DNA of 64,000 nt from Candidatus Epilinea brevis (lineage in GTDB: Bacteria; Chloroflexota; Anaerolineae; Epilineales; Epilineaceae). The notes below the pieces were generated by a model. That model saw nothing but the letters and a program-made list of their open reading frames with translations. It did no database searches and had not been told where the DNA came from. Below are positions 1 to 8,518 of this stretch, piece after piece. Each line of letters begins with the position of its first letter. The stretch's first letter is position 1. The position numbers were made by a program, and so were the translations under genes. The stretch spans positions 62,001 to 126,000 of the forward strand of contig JADJUE010000003.1 in assembly GCA_016710785.1 (NCBI GenBank), given 5' to 3'.

Positions 1-2
1 AT

Positions 3-500
3 GGGAGGATCGCGAATCCCACAACCGCCCCTACAATCGTTGGGCATGACATTGCAGTTACCTTTAAGCGACCGCTGTCAGGCTCTGCGGCTCAGAACCT
101 AATTAGTAGCGCAAATGTTCTTGTCGAAAACTATAATGAAACGGCCTCTCACTCAAAGAGCCTAAGCGGTCGTAGCTATTCCATAAACCTTGGTCCCATT
201 GATGCCCCGTTTATTGATGGGCTAGTTGCTGCTGGTCCCGTACAGAGTTTTGCCTGTACGGGTGACCCAAGCCACGAGGCCTGCTACACAACTGCCACCA
301 CGGGCGTTATCAGTGTATTCGGAAAAATCACCTCGAACGGACTATCGAGTCTCTCTACTCTACGAACACATCCAGATGTGTATCTCGTTGACAGCACCGG
401 AATTGACTACCTCGTTAGCAACCCTCCCTCTATCTCCAACTACGCTGTAATGCTACCAAACGCAATGTGGTCAAACTCTGCTCAGATCAGCTGGCCGTAG
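3..500 (+). CDS. C-terminal part of an exported protein of unknown function (5' end outside window)
   Basis: Frame 3 is open from the left edge to a TAG at 498-500, giving 165 residues with no start codon inside the window, so this is the C-terminal end of a longer gene. It is rich in Ser, Thr, Asn, Gly and Ala, with two Cys (FACTGDPSHEACY) that could form a disulfide. It ends in AQISWP. This composition suits an extracellular or periplasmic beta-rich protein. It is clearly less GC-rich than the genes beyond 7 kb, in line with the accessory nature of this end. I do not recognise a family. A motif RTHPDVY near 366-386 reappears as RNHPDVY just after the stop (about 534-554), hinting at a decayed duplicate. 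Confidence 0.6.
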   Translation, partial: GRIANPTTAPTIVGHDIAVTFKRPLSGSAAQNLISSANVLVENYNETASHSKSLSGRSYSINLGPIDAPFIDGLVAAGPVQSFACTGDPSHEACYTTATTGVISVFGKITSNGLSSLSTLRTHPDVYLVDSTGIDYLVSNPPSISNYAVMLPNAMWSNSAQISWP

Positions 501-689
501 AAGAGGCGGCCCTTCACCCGGGCGTACATTGTACGAAACCATCCAGATGTGTACTCTGGGTGACGTGAACATGTGCTGCGTAAGCGTTCAGCGGGTCGCG
601 GCCACCAGCGGCAAGAGCGAGGGGTGAGCGGAGTTATGAAAGAGGCCGCTGCGACCATATCTGCAGTACAGTATAAATACACGACACTA

Positions 690-1316
690 TTATGAATTCA
701 GGCGATGATGCATGCTGGTGTAGCGTGGTCGTGATTGAAGGTATCCATACAGCGCACTGCGCGAAATCACAAGTAGCTTGCAGATGTGTGCGACAGTGTG
801 CTGCTTGCTGTCATATAGCTGGAAGAGCAGCTCCTGCTGGGCAGGACTGAGCTTCTTGCGGCGGCCACCGTTTCTGCCGCGGGATCTGGCGGCCGCAAGG
901 CCGGCCATGGTACGCTCTCGAATCAGGCTGCGCTCAAACTCAGCCAGAGCCCCGAAGATCTGGAACACCAGCCGGCCACCAGAGGTCGTGGTGTCAATCG
1001 CCTCCTGCAGGCTCCTGAACCCAACTCCGCGCTCCTGCAGGGCCTCTACTGTCTGGATCAGGTGTTTGAGCGACCGGCCCAGGCGATCCAGTCGCCAGAC
1101 AACGAGCGTGTCACCAGGCCTCAGGTACGCAAGGGCCAGATCAAGCCCTGGTCGTTCGGCCTTCGCTCCTGAGATCTTGTCCTGGAAGATCTGGATACAG
1201 CCGGCGGCCTTCAGGGCATCCTGCTGCAGATCCAGACTCTGCTCCACAGAGGAGACCCGAGCATACCCTATGAGGGTGCCCGTGAGTGGGGGAGTGGTTG
1301 GTGGTGTCGTGGTCAT
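690..1316 (-). CDS. Serine recombinase (resolvase/invertase family)
   Basis: Small serine recombinase. The catalytic domain begins with IGYARVSS, whose first Ser after ArgVal is the expected nucleophile, and continues with VVWRLDRLGRS and FQIFGALAEFERSLIRERT, the conserved core and E-helix signatures. A C-terminal helix-turn-helix (about the last 50 residues, LSPAQQELL...VAHICKLLVISRSALYGYL) would bind the recombination site. The frame is open from 1358, but the ATG at 1316 gives the usual short lead before the catalytic domain and is preferred. Length (208 aa) is normal for Tn3-type resolvases and invertases. It sits among other mobile genes; no invertible segment or res site could be identified by eye. 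Confidence 0.9.
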   Translation of the reverse strand: MTTTPPTTPPLTGTLIGYARVSSVEQSLDLQQDALKAAGCIQIFQDKISGAKAERPGLDLALAYLRPGDTLVVWRLDRLGRSLKHLIQTVEALQERGVGFRSLQEAIDTTTSGGRLVFQIFGALAEFERSLIRERTMAGLAAARSRGRNGGRRKKLSPAQQELLFQLYDSKQHTVAHICKLLVISRSALYGYLQSRPRYTSMHHRLNS

Positions 1317-1535
1317 GGTGGTAGGTGCGGTAACCCATCGATGATGTCGATTATCCACACATAGATAAGTCTACGGGATTCACGGACGGCTTGCAAGGCG
1401 CAGATGCGTTGGTGACCCTCGGTCGGCCGGAGTGTCCATCAAACGGAGGTTGAACTAAACCGCTGCGCGGTAGTTGGGGCAGCGGGCAGCTTCGCTTTGT
1501 GACCGTAGGCGCATTGCCATGAGTCGGTGAATACA

Positions 1536-1568
1536 GACCGCCCGGCCGCGAGCTCCGACCGGGCGGTC
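1536..1568. promoter_or_regulatory. Perfect inverted repeat upstream of the IS91-associated recombinase
   Basis: GACCGCCCGG at 1536-1545 pairs exactly with CCGGGCGGTC at 1559-1568 across a 13-nt loop. It lies about 120 nt before the recombinase ATG, inside the leader or terminus of the IS91-type element. It could be a terminus hairpin of the element or a transcription attenuator. IS91-family ends carry hairpins, but I could not confirm the terIS consensus. Confidence 0.4.
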
Positions 1569-1686
1569 ATGCTGTCCTGCGGTTGTTGTGGCCTTGCCAC
1601 CGGCCACATCCCCATCGCGCTTCCTGTGGCTTCGCGGTACGATTCGGGTCTCTCACCACCCCATCGACCGCGAAAGGAGAACCGCG

Positions 1687-2542
1687 ATGACACCCTTGCG
1701 TCAAAGGATGATCGAGGAAATGCGGATGCGCAACCTGGCGCCGGGCACGCAGGCCATCTACGTGGGCTGCGTCGCCCGATGCCCGGCACTTCGGGCGCTC
1801 GCCAGAGGACTTGAGTGCCGAGAATGTCCGTGAGTACCTGCGCTACTTGACGGAGGAGACCAGCGCCGGTAGTGGCGCCCGGCGGGTGAACGCCTGCGCT
1901 CTGCGTTTCCTCTATCACAAGACGCTCAAGGTGGAATGGTCCATCGACTACATCCCACTGCCTCGGGAGGAACGAAAGCTGCCGGTGGTGCTGAGCCAGG
2001 GCGATGTTGAGCGCCTGCTGGCGGCCACCGTCGGCCTCAAGTACCGGGCCATGCTCATGCTGCTCTACGCCGCGGGCTTGCGTGTCTCCGAGCTGACGCA
2101 CCTGGAAGTGGGCGACATTGACCGCGAGCGGATGGTGATCCATGTCCGCCATGGAAAAGGCGCTCGTGATCGCTATGTAATGCTCGCCCGCGGCTTGCTA
2201 CCCGTGCTGGACGCCTACCTTGCAGCCGCGCGGCCGACGCGCTGGCTGTTTCCCGGCCTCAAGCCCAACTGCCCAGTCACAACCTGCTTGGTTGCCAAGG
2301 TCTGCCGGAACGTGGCCAAGGACGCGGCCCTCGCAAAGCATGTCACGCCGCACACGCTGCGCCACAGCTTTGCGACCCACCTTCTAGAGGCGGGCACAGA
2401 CCTGCGCTCCATCCAAGTCCTCCTTGGGCACCGCTCGCTGCGCACCACAGTGAGCTACCTTCATGTGGCGCCGGCCGCTGGGCGCGGGATCGTCAGTCCC
2501 CTCGACGCCCTCTCGGTTCCAACTCTGCAGCCCGTGCGATGA
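1687..2542 (+). pseudogene. IS91-associated tyrosine recombinase (XerC/D-like), frameshifted
   Basis: Tyrosine recombinase of the kind that precedes IS91-family transposases. The N-terminal SAM-like part starts at ATG 1687 (MTPLRQRMIEEMRMRNLAP) in frame 1 and breaks at about 1779-1785. The homologous continuation (ARHFGRSPEDLSAENVREYL) is in frame 2, which then runs to the stop at 2540-2542. Two bases seem to be missing after ...GTCGCCCGAT. The catalytic domain itself is intact: Arg in AGLRVSEL, Lys in HGKGARDR, HTLRHSFATHLL, LLGHRS and the Tyr in TVSYLHV. The stop overlaps the transposase start (ATGA). As written, a full-length product cannot be made; a shorter one from the ATG at 1811 would lack the N-terminal DNA-clamping domain. 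Confidence 0.85.
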
Positions 2543-3750
2543 ACGCCACCGCCATCGAGTTGGCTGACATCGTGCGGGACTACGGCGAGGCGTATTTGGC
2601 GCGCTACCAAGCGACATCCTGGCACCAGCGGCGTGTGCTCTTGGGCATTGCCCGTTGTCGAACCGCGGCCATGGGCGGCCATGTCGAGGTATGCGCGGCC
2701 TGCGGCCTGGTGCGCAACGCCTACAACTCGTGCCGCAACCGCCACTGTGCGAAGTGCCTCGGCTCGGCCCGCGAGCGTTGGGCGCAGGCGCGCGAGGCAG
2801 AGCTCCTGCCGGTGCCATACTTCCATGTCGTCTTCACCCTACCTCCGGAAATCGCCGCCCTGGCCCTGGGCAACGCGAAGGTCGTCTACGATGCCCTCTT
2901 CCGGGCTGCCGCCGGTGCGCTTACCACGGTGGCCAGCGATCCGAAGCATCTCGGCGCCAGGATCGGCTTCGTCGCCGTCCTGCACACATGGGGACAGAAG
3001 CTCGACCACCATCCCCATGTGCATTGCCTCGTTCCTGGCGGCGGTTTGTCACCCGAGGGCGAGCGCTGGATCCCGGCGCTGCCCGACTTCTTCCTACCCG
3101 TGCGAGTGCTGAGCCGCGTCTTTCGAGGCAAGTGCCTGGATCTGCTTACACGTGCCGCCCGTGATGGTCAGCTGCACCAGGCGGGCGGCACGCGTGTCCT
3201 TACCCGCCGCCTGGCCCGATCCAGACGTCATGAATGGGTCGTGTACGCCAAGCCTCCCTTCGGTGGACCGGTGCAAGTGGTGCGTTATCTGGCGCGCTAT
3301 ACCCACCGTGTGGCGATCGCCAATCGGCGCATCGTGGGTCTGGCCGATGGAAACGTGACCTTCCGCTACAAAGACTATGCTGACGGAAACGAGGGCAAGA
3401 CGCTGACCCTGCCAGTCATGGCCTTCCTGCGGCGCTTCCTCACGCATGTGCTACCGGCCAGTTTCATCCGCATTCGGCACTATGGTCTCATGGCCAACCA
3501 TGGCCGCGTCCAGCACCTTCTCCAGTGCCGCGCCGCTCTTGCGGGCGTAACCACCGATTTGGCATCGCCGGTGGACCTACCCGTCCAGCAACCACCTGAG
3601 TTGGAACCCGACCGCGCGCTCGATCCATTTGAACGCGAACGCTGTCCAGTCTGCCACACCGGGCTCATGACTCTGATTCGCCACTACGCCCGCCCTTTCC
3701 TGGCGCCCACGATCCCGCCCGTGCCCCAATTGGCCTGGAACACCTCGTAG
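2539..3750 (+). CDS. IS91-family transposase (HUH Y1/Y2 type)
   Basis: Rolling-circle transposase of 403 aa. The N-terminal zinc-binding segment has the expected Cys pattern (CAACGLV...SCRNRHCAKC, about residues 53-75). The central HUH motif is LDHHPHVHCLVPGG at about residues 155-168. The Tyr-containing helix YLARYTHRVAIANRRI follows at about 252-267, and the C-terminus has a further CPVCH pair. The start overlaps the stop of the partner recombinase, typical of two-gene IS91 elements. The frame is complete, so the transposase may be functional even though its partner is broken. It accounts for part of the mobile island at the left end. Confidence 0.93.
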   Translation: MNATAIELADIVRDYGEAYLARYQATSWHQRRVLLGIARCRTAAMGGHVEVCAACGLVRNAYNSCRNRHCAKCLGSARERWAQAREAELLPVPYFHVVFTLPPEIAALALGNAKVVYDALFRAAAGALTTVASDPKHLGARIGFVAVLHTWGQKLDHHPHVHCLVPGGGLSPEGERWIPALPDFFLPVRVLSRVFRGKCLDLLTRAARDGQLHQAGGTRVLTRRLARSRRHEWVVYAKPPFGGPVQVVRYLARYTHRVAIANRRIVGLADGNVTFRYKDYADGNEGKTLTLPVMAFLRRFLTHVLPASFIRIRHYGLMANHGRVQHLLQCRAALAGVTTDLASPVDLPVQQPPELEPDRALDPFERERCPVCHTGLMTLIRHYARPFLAPTIPPVPQLAWNTS

Positions 3751-4195
3751 CTTCTCGGCCCAGCGGCGCCTGGGCAAGACGACAACGCTCATCCTGCACC
3801 TCGGCCATGACGACCTGGTCGATGTCGCCCTGCCTGAGCCTCAGCGATCCTCGTCGTCTCCAACCACCACTTCAAGCAGCCGTGACGCCCCCGCCCCGCT
3901 TTCTAGTCGTGGCGGCCTCGATCCTCCAACCCGAGACTCGATTCCTCGGCCTCCCTCCCGCTCCTGATGAGTCGACCATGATCCGATCTCCATAGCCGCT
4001 GGCGGGCGGTTTCGTTCAACGGTACTTTGCCGAGTGCTTCCAGCGACCCTCGGCTCGTCGACCTTTCTCGTCGCACTCGGCATAAGTCCTATTGAGTTTT
4101 CGTGACCAACTTTCCCAGGGCTCAAAGCAGTTAGCCGAAGGGACAGCAGCATTCATCCAGTATGTGAATTCTTGACAGCAGCGTGATTGCCAGAC
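3751..4195. other. Non-coding stretch downstream of the IS91-type transposase
   Basis: No convincing gene. Short frames here have no homology I recognise. The segment probably contains the origin end of the IS91-type element and the junction to the older flanking DNA, and it ends right at the stop of the leftward lipoprotein gene. Confidence 0.4.
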
Positions 4196-5611
4196 TCACT
4201 TGCCCCACAGCTCCCAAAGTCGATTCCAGCTTGGATGGGTTCTCTTCCATGCGATCGTCTGAGAACTTGCCTCTTCAATACTTGACGGGAGAACGCTTGC
4301 TGACTCACCCTCGGGCACCGGGAAGCGCTCGCGGGAGATAGTGAGAATGGAGGCCCCGCCGATTATCCCTGCTAGCCTTTCGACATGGCACCCTGCGCAA
4401 CTCTGGAGTGGTGACCTGCCCTGAGCAGCGCCCGCGGCATCTAGGGAGGCACTCGACTGGAATCGGTCTATGTCGTGGGCTCGAAACAGCGGGAAATCCT
4501 GCGCTTCAAGGCCGACGCTGACGAGGCCACCCTGTTCATGCAGGAACAATCGCTCACGGTCAAGAATCAGCTCGAAAGCCGTCATGCCGCCCCTTTCATA
4601 CAGATAACGTATCTGGATTGATTCTACGAGGGGCGAGGGCACGATCTCGCCGTCCGCGTCGATAAGCAATGCCCTCCGAACGAGGGCAACCTCGGCGCCC
4701 TCGGGAACATCAGCAGTGCGCGGATTCTCCTGCAATGCGGCAAGGAACTCCGTGGTAGCCGCTCGTCCTACTGGCGCCCGTACACATGGTAGGAACACTG
4801 ACCGACCGTAGAATGGGCCTTTCTCCACGTGTGTGATCGCTGCTGGACCGTCGCGGCGGCCCAGGCACACCCACGCTCCAGTCGAGTCGACTAGTTCCGG
4901 CGGAAGGTAGGTAGTCGCCGGGTGAGAGCCATTGAATGATGTCGGAAATGCGCCACTCGCGATGGCAAGCTCTAGCGAGTCTGGGAGACCGAGAATCTCG
5001 ATCCTCGACAGCGCCACCGCACGAATGGCTTGCACTAGTCGGTGCTCCAATTCGGGCTGTCGTGGTGCTTTCCCACCTACCGTTACTTGGTCGAACACCG
5101 CCCAGAGGTCGCGTTGAATTACGGCTCGGCGCACCGAGTCCTGCCACGGTCCCGTCCGTGGAGAGTTCATAAACTCGTCGAAGGTCCGAAGCGCATCTTC
5201 ATGCGAGGAACCTGTTGGACTTAAGTATGTACTACTAGGCCAAATGTACGGATCTAGGGCCTCACGACCGAATACCCGTCCCGTTCTGTCAGTTCTACCG
5301 AATAGGACTCGATGTAACTGATTCCAAGGGTGTTTCGGATCAGTGTCATAGGCAGTCCAGGGCTCGGGCGCTGTTACGCGGTGCGTCGGGCTCGACGTTG
5401 CGAGTGCCGAACTCATCCTTGGGGTCATCAGAGTTGGATAGCTCTCCACAGACTGTTTCAGATCGGCGGTGGGTGCAGTTGGACCAGAAGCCGAATGCCA
5501 CATAGATCGCTGACCCGCGCATGCCGCGATGATGAGTGCAACGGTGGTGAGCATCGCGCCCGAGAGTCGTCCCAAATTCCCATTGAACACTGCGTGATCC
5601 TTAGGAGTCAT
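4196..5611 (-). CDS. Lipoprotein with a single c-type heme motif, function unknown
   Basis: 471 aa from the ATG at 5611, chosen because it places a short basic N-terminus, a hydrophobic stretch (MLTTVALIIAAC) and a lipobox Cys at residue 31 at the very start. Upstream in-frame codons add 28 unlikely residues. One heme-attachment motif CAGCH lies at residues 405-409, with Met residues nowhere obvious as axial ligand. The body is a soluble domain of about 350 residues with no recognised signature. It is probably an exported, membrane-anchored monoheme protein. It stands alone, between an IS91-type unit and a MITE-like element, with lower GC than the genes beyond 7 kb, so it may be transferred DNA. 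Confidence 0.7.
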   Translation of the reverse strand: MTPKDHAVFNGNLGRLSGAMLTTVALIIAACAGQRSMWHSASGPTAPTADLKQSVESYPTLMTPRMSSALATSSPTHRVTAPEPWTAYDTDPKHPWNQLHRVLFGRTDRTGRVFGREALDPYIWPSSTYLSPTGSSHEDALRTFDEFMNSPRTGPWQDSVRRAVIQRDLWAVFDQVTVGGKAPRQPELEHRLVQAIRAVALSRIEILGLPDSLELAIASGAFPTSFNGSHPATTYLPPELVDSTGAWVCLGRRDGPAAITHVEKGPFYGRSVFLPCVRAPVGRAATTEFLAALQENPRTADVPEGAEVALVRRALLIDADGEIVPSPLVESIQIRYLYERGGMTAFELILDRERLFLHEQGGLVSVGLEAQDFPLFRAHDIDRFQSSASLDAAGAAQGRSPLQSCAGCHVERLAGIIGGASILTISRERFPVPEGESASVLPSSIEEASSQTIAWKRTHPSWNRLWELWGK

Positions 5612-5721
5612 CACCGAGCATGAGGATCGATAGTATAGCAAGTCTGGCCCAGTTACGCCAGAGACAGGCGACTTCACCTGGACTTGCGCAAGCAATTCAG
5701 CCGTAAGTGCCGTTCTGGTAA

Positions 5722-6020
5722 GGGTGTGGCCAAAAACTGTCCGACGGCCGGCTTGCTGTCTGACGCAATGTGGGAAATGTAGGGGCGAAGCATTTGCCGC
5801 CAGGAACCCCGGATCCCCACCCCAGTCGTCGGCGAATGCTTCGCCCTGGCGCTCACGGCGCGCTGGCTTCGGGGGTGGTGCATCCGAAATCTAGTGCTGG
5901 GGCCAGGGCGAAGTATCCGCTGCGCGGGCATTGTGTTTCCCAGCAATGGTTCTGCGAATACTTCGCCCCTACATTGCGTCGGACGGCAAGATGGCTGTCG
6001 GACGCATTTTGGCCACACCC
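5722..6020. repeat. 299-bp palindromic MITE-like element
   Basis: GGGTGTGGCCAAAA at 5722-5735 is the exact reverse complement of TTTTGGCCACACCC at 6007-6020. Inside these ends the match continues imperfectly for some 55 bp per side: GTCCGACGG, CTTGC, GACGCAATG and TGTAGGGGCGAAG blocks on the left match the right arm in inverted order. Towards the centre are further nested inverted GGGCGAAGC / GCTTCGCCC copies. No transposase is encoded. The structure fits a non-autonomous foldback or MITE-like element. No target-site duplication is obvious. Confidence 0.8.
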
Positions 6021-6208
6021 GCGGGTGGGTGATGGATGGATGGAAGATGTGTCTACCTGTGAGCTGTTATGGCTTAACCACCAAGATTCACCCAGGCCCT
6101 CGGGCCAAGGAAACCCTACGGTGATGTTCGTCAGGTTGCTCCAACAACTCCCTGCAACATCGATTTACTCAGAACTCAGCGCGATATCTCTTCTAGTCCC
6201 TTTCAAAA

Positions 6209-6559
6209 TTATTGGACCGGAGCCTTGGTTGATCGTAGCAGTATGCTACCAATTAGCAGCGGCGATATGAGAACAAGACTCGGAATCACATTGCTAAGAT
6301 GTTCAGCTAACGTCAACACAGTAGGCTCCATTGAAATGAATATGCCAGCCACTCCCACTAGACAGGCAATCCATAGCCTGGGCACACGCCAGACAAGAGC
6401 AAGACACGCCACTTCAAAACACATTGCAGCCACCACCGGCATTGCAGCTGGCTCAAGCCCACCGTCTGTTAACGACACATACAACCCGATAGCCGCCATT
6501 GAGCAGATCCACGCCAGAGCGATGATCAACCCTACGGTGCGGCGGGATTTTGTTGACAT
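6209..6559 (-). CDS. Small multi-pass membrane protein, unknown
   Basis: 116 aa from the ATG at 6559 (MSTKSRRT). A TTG at 6691 would extend it by 44 residues but would overlap the transposase fragment start, and its composition is unlike a membrane protein N-terminus. A basic start is followed by about four hydrophobic segments (GLIIALAWICSMAAIGLYV, MPVVAAMCFEVACLALVW, LWIACLVGVAGIFI, IPSLVLISPLLIGSILL). No family is recognised. It lies between the MITE-like element and a transposase remnant, so it is either an accessory gene or a resident gene surrounded by mobile DNA. Confidence 0.55.
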   Translation of the reverse strand: MSTKSRRTVGLIIALAWICSMAAIGLYVSLTDGGLEPAAMPVVAAMCFEVACLALVWRVPRLWIACLVGVAGIFISMEPTVLTLAEHLSNVIPSLVLISPLLIGSILLRSTKAPVQ

Positions 6560-6683
6560 ATCAGCCACTCCGTAGTCTACGTGACAATGTAGTTGCTGGA
6601 CTTTTGACAAAGCGGGCGCCCGAGCAGAGCCTGGCACACGCTTGATTTGACAATAAGACGGAACTGCGTTTGATCTTGGAGTT

Positions 6684-7211
6684 ATGAGCAACCATGATCA
6701 ATGGACGCAGTTCCACACTCAATGGTACCAGACGCTGGGCCTCCGCGCGGATGCGACGATGGACCTGATCAACGCTTTGGCGGCGAATCAGGGCAGCAAG
6801 TCGGTGGTGGCGCTGAGCGAGTCGCCGCAGTTCAGGCGAAAACACTCGAGCATCGGCAGGGCTATCGAGGCGCTGCGACCGACGGGGACCCGGGGCGGCA
6901 AGAAGGTGACGGACCGTGGGAAGGGGCGGTTGCGACGGCCGATCGGAAGCCTGCTGGAGGCGCCGAAGGCGGGCGAGCCGTGGGTACTGGCGGTGGACAG
7001 CACGCCGTTGGCTCGCCCACATGCCAGGACACTGGCGGATCGGAGCTGGGTGCATCAGGCCCAGAGCGTTTCGGGCAGACCACCGGTCACCATCGGTCAT
7101 GAGTACTCGCTGGCGATGGTCCTCCCCGAGCGGGCCCAGGGTGAACCGGTGTGGGCCTTGCCGGTAGCGTCGCAACGGGTCTCCACCAAGACGTGTCAGT
7201 CGTCAGCCTAG
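6684..7211 (+). pseudogene. N-terminal fragment of a DDE transposase
   Basis: 175 aa beginning MSNHDQWTQFHTQW. The stretch ending in VLAVDSTPLARPHA has the first catalytic Asp of a DDE-type transposase (IS4/IS701-like arrangement) followed by HARTLADRSWVHQ. The usual protein is more than twice as long; here the frame ends at 7211 shortly after the first catalytic block. No second Asp or Glu region follows in any frame before the leftward gene at 7353. This is therefore a decayed, non-autonomous remnant marking the right edge of the mobile-DNA island. Confidence 0.7.
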
Positions 7212-7352
7212 AGTTTCACTCTGAGCGTCGGCCAAAGGTCACAGGTAGACGCATTGCCCGGGGAGGCCGGTTGCCGACTTGCTCTTGGTACCGCTCCTCG
7301 GCGGCGTCTCAGCCGGGACGCTCGCCCTGGCCCTTCGCTACATCCCCCACCC

Positions 7353-8518
7353 TCACCCCAACCCCAGCGCCTGATACTCCGCCTCGCAAGGCGGCCCGTC
7401 GCTGATCCACATCCTGCCCGCCGTCAGGTCCATCAGCACGCTCGTCACCGTGTGGTAGGCCTGGTCCGGGCCGCGGGCCGGGTCGGGGTGGCGGCAGACC
7501 GAGTTGGGGCGGCCGTCGTGGTCGCGGAGCTGCTCCAGGATGGCCGCGGGCGTCCACGGCTCGCTGCCCGCGCTCAGGAGCGCCCGGCAGCGCGTCGCAC
7601 GGGGCACTGAGCCCGGGCGGTTGGGCGGGCGGCTGGCGGACGCCGATGGCTGCCTCGTCCTCGAAGTGGTTGGCGTGGCCGTAGACCCCGCCTCCGGCTC
7701 CAGGCGGCGGGCCGCCGTCGGCGCAGTTTCCAAGCCCCAGGCCCGGTCGAGCGGGAGCTCGCCTGCATCGCGGCCGTCCGCGTCCTGATCCCCATGCGCC
7801 CCCCGCGACGCAGCCCCCGCCGCCTGCGCCACCAACAGGTGCACCGAGCAGGAGCGCGGCTCCGCCAGCACCGCCGCCGCCGCGTCCTCCAGGGTTCGTG
7901 CGCGCAGCACCTGCCAGGTGCGCACGTGCACCGGCGCCCCAGGCGTGTCCAGTCGTCGGCCGTCGAGGTCAGGCCGTTGATGGCCACCCCTACGCCCGCC
8001 GCGTTCATCCCGATCTTGCCACCGAAAATGCCCGCCTCCGTGAAGCAGAGCTGCTCCGGCAGGCCCGGCTCGCGCACGCGCAGGACCGCGCCCTGCACCT
8101 CCGGGATCCAGTCCCAGTTCTGACCCATGTACAGATGGCCGTCGGCCGTGCGCGGCGGCATTAGGGCGAAGGAGGTGCAGCCGTCCACCATCGCCTTGGC
8201 CGTGAACTGGTGGTAGAGGATCTCGTAGCGCAGGTTCAGGGCGGCGATGCGCGCCAAGGGTTCGCCCACCCCTTCAGCGATGCCTTCCACCCCCGCGGCA
8301 TAGGCCGGATGCCCCGCCGCCAGGGCCGGCCAGGCGATGCCCACCCGCTCCAGCACGTCCTCCGGAGGCAAGCCGGCCTCGTGCTCGAAGCGATGGAAGT
8401 ACACCGCCAGGTTATGGCGGATGCGCGGCGCCAGGAGCCGGCCATGGGCCAGCCCCTGAGCGCGCGTGTCGCCGCTGAGTTCGACGACCGGCAGCATGCG
8501 GCCTTCCGTGGCCCCCAT
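7353..8518 (-). pseudogene. C45-family autoproteolytic acyltransferase/hydrolase (frameshifted)
   Basis: Homologous to the acyl-CoA:6-aminopenicillanate acyltransferase (C45, Ntn-hydrolase) family. The first ~190 residues are intact and include MVDGCTSFALMP, whose Cys would be the autoprocessing nucleophile, and GHLYMGQNWDW. The coding frame then changes at 7937-7940, where the continuation VHVRTWQVLRARTLEDA needs one more G in a four-G run on the coding strand. It changes again at about 7685-7688 (YGHANHFEDEAA, once more one G short) and back at about 7610 to reach RCRALLSAG...LMDLTAGRMWISDGPP. The start overlaps the gcvP stop (TGATG), so both are co-transcribed. As written the gene is broken; homopolymer base-calling errors are a real alternative. 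Confidence 0.7.

Larger units (their letters stand above)
1687..3750 (+). mobile_element. IS91-type insertion element (coding core; ends not resolved)
   Basis: The overlapping pair of tyrosine recombinase and HUH transposase defines an IS91-type unit. The real element must extend beyond this coding core on both sides. The hairpin at 1536-1568 and the 445-nt non-coding stretch 3751-4195 are the likely positions of terIS and oriIS. Such elements have no terminal inverted repeats or target duplications, so the exact ends need comparison with other copies. Confidence 0.7.

Noticed and set aside
3807..4152. Short frames downstream of the IS91-type transposase
   Set aside because: No homology, no ribosome-binding site, and they conflict with each other on opposite strands; more likely the origin end of the element.
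5722..6020. CRISPR-like reading of the repeated GGGCGAAGC blocks
   Set aside because: The copies are inverted and nested, not directly repeated with regular spacers.
5770..6270. Open frames inside the palindromic element
   Set aside because: They are by-products of the inverted repeat; their translations from the two arms are unrelated and show no protein-like features.
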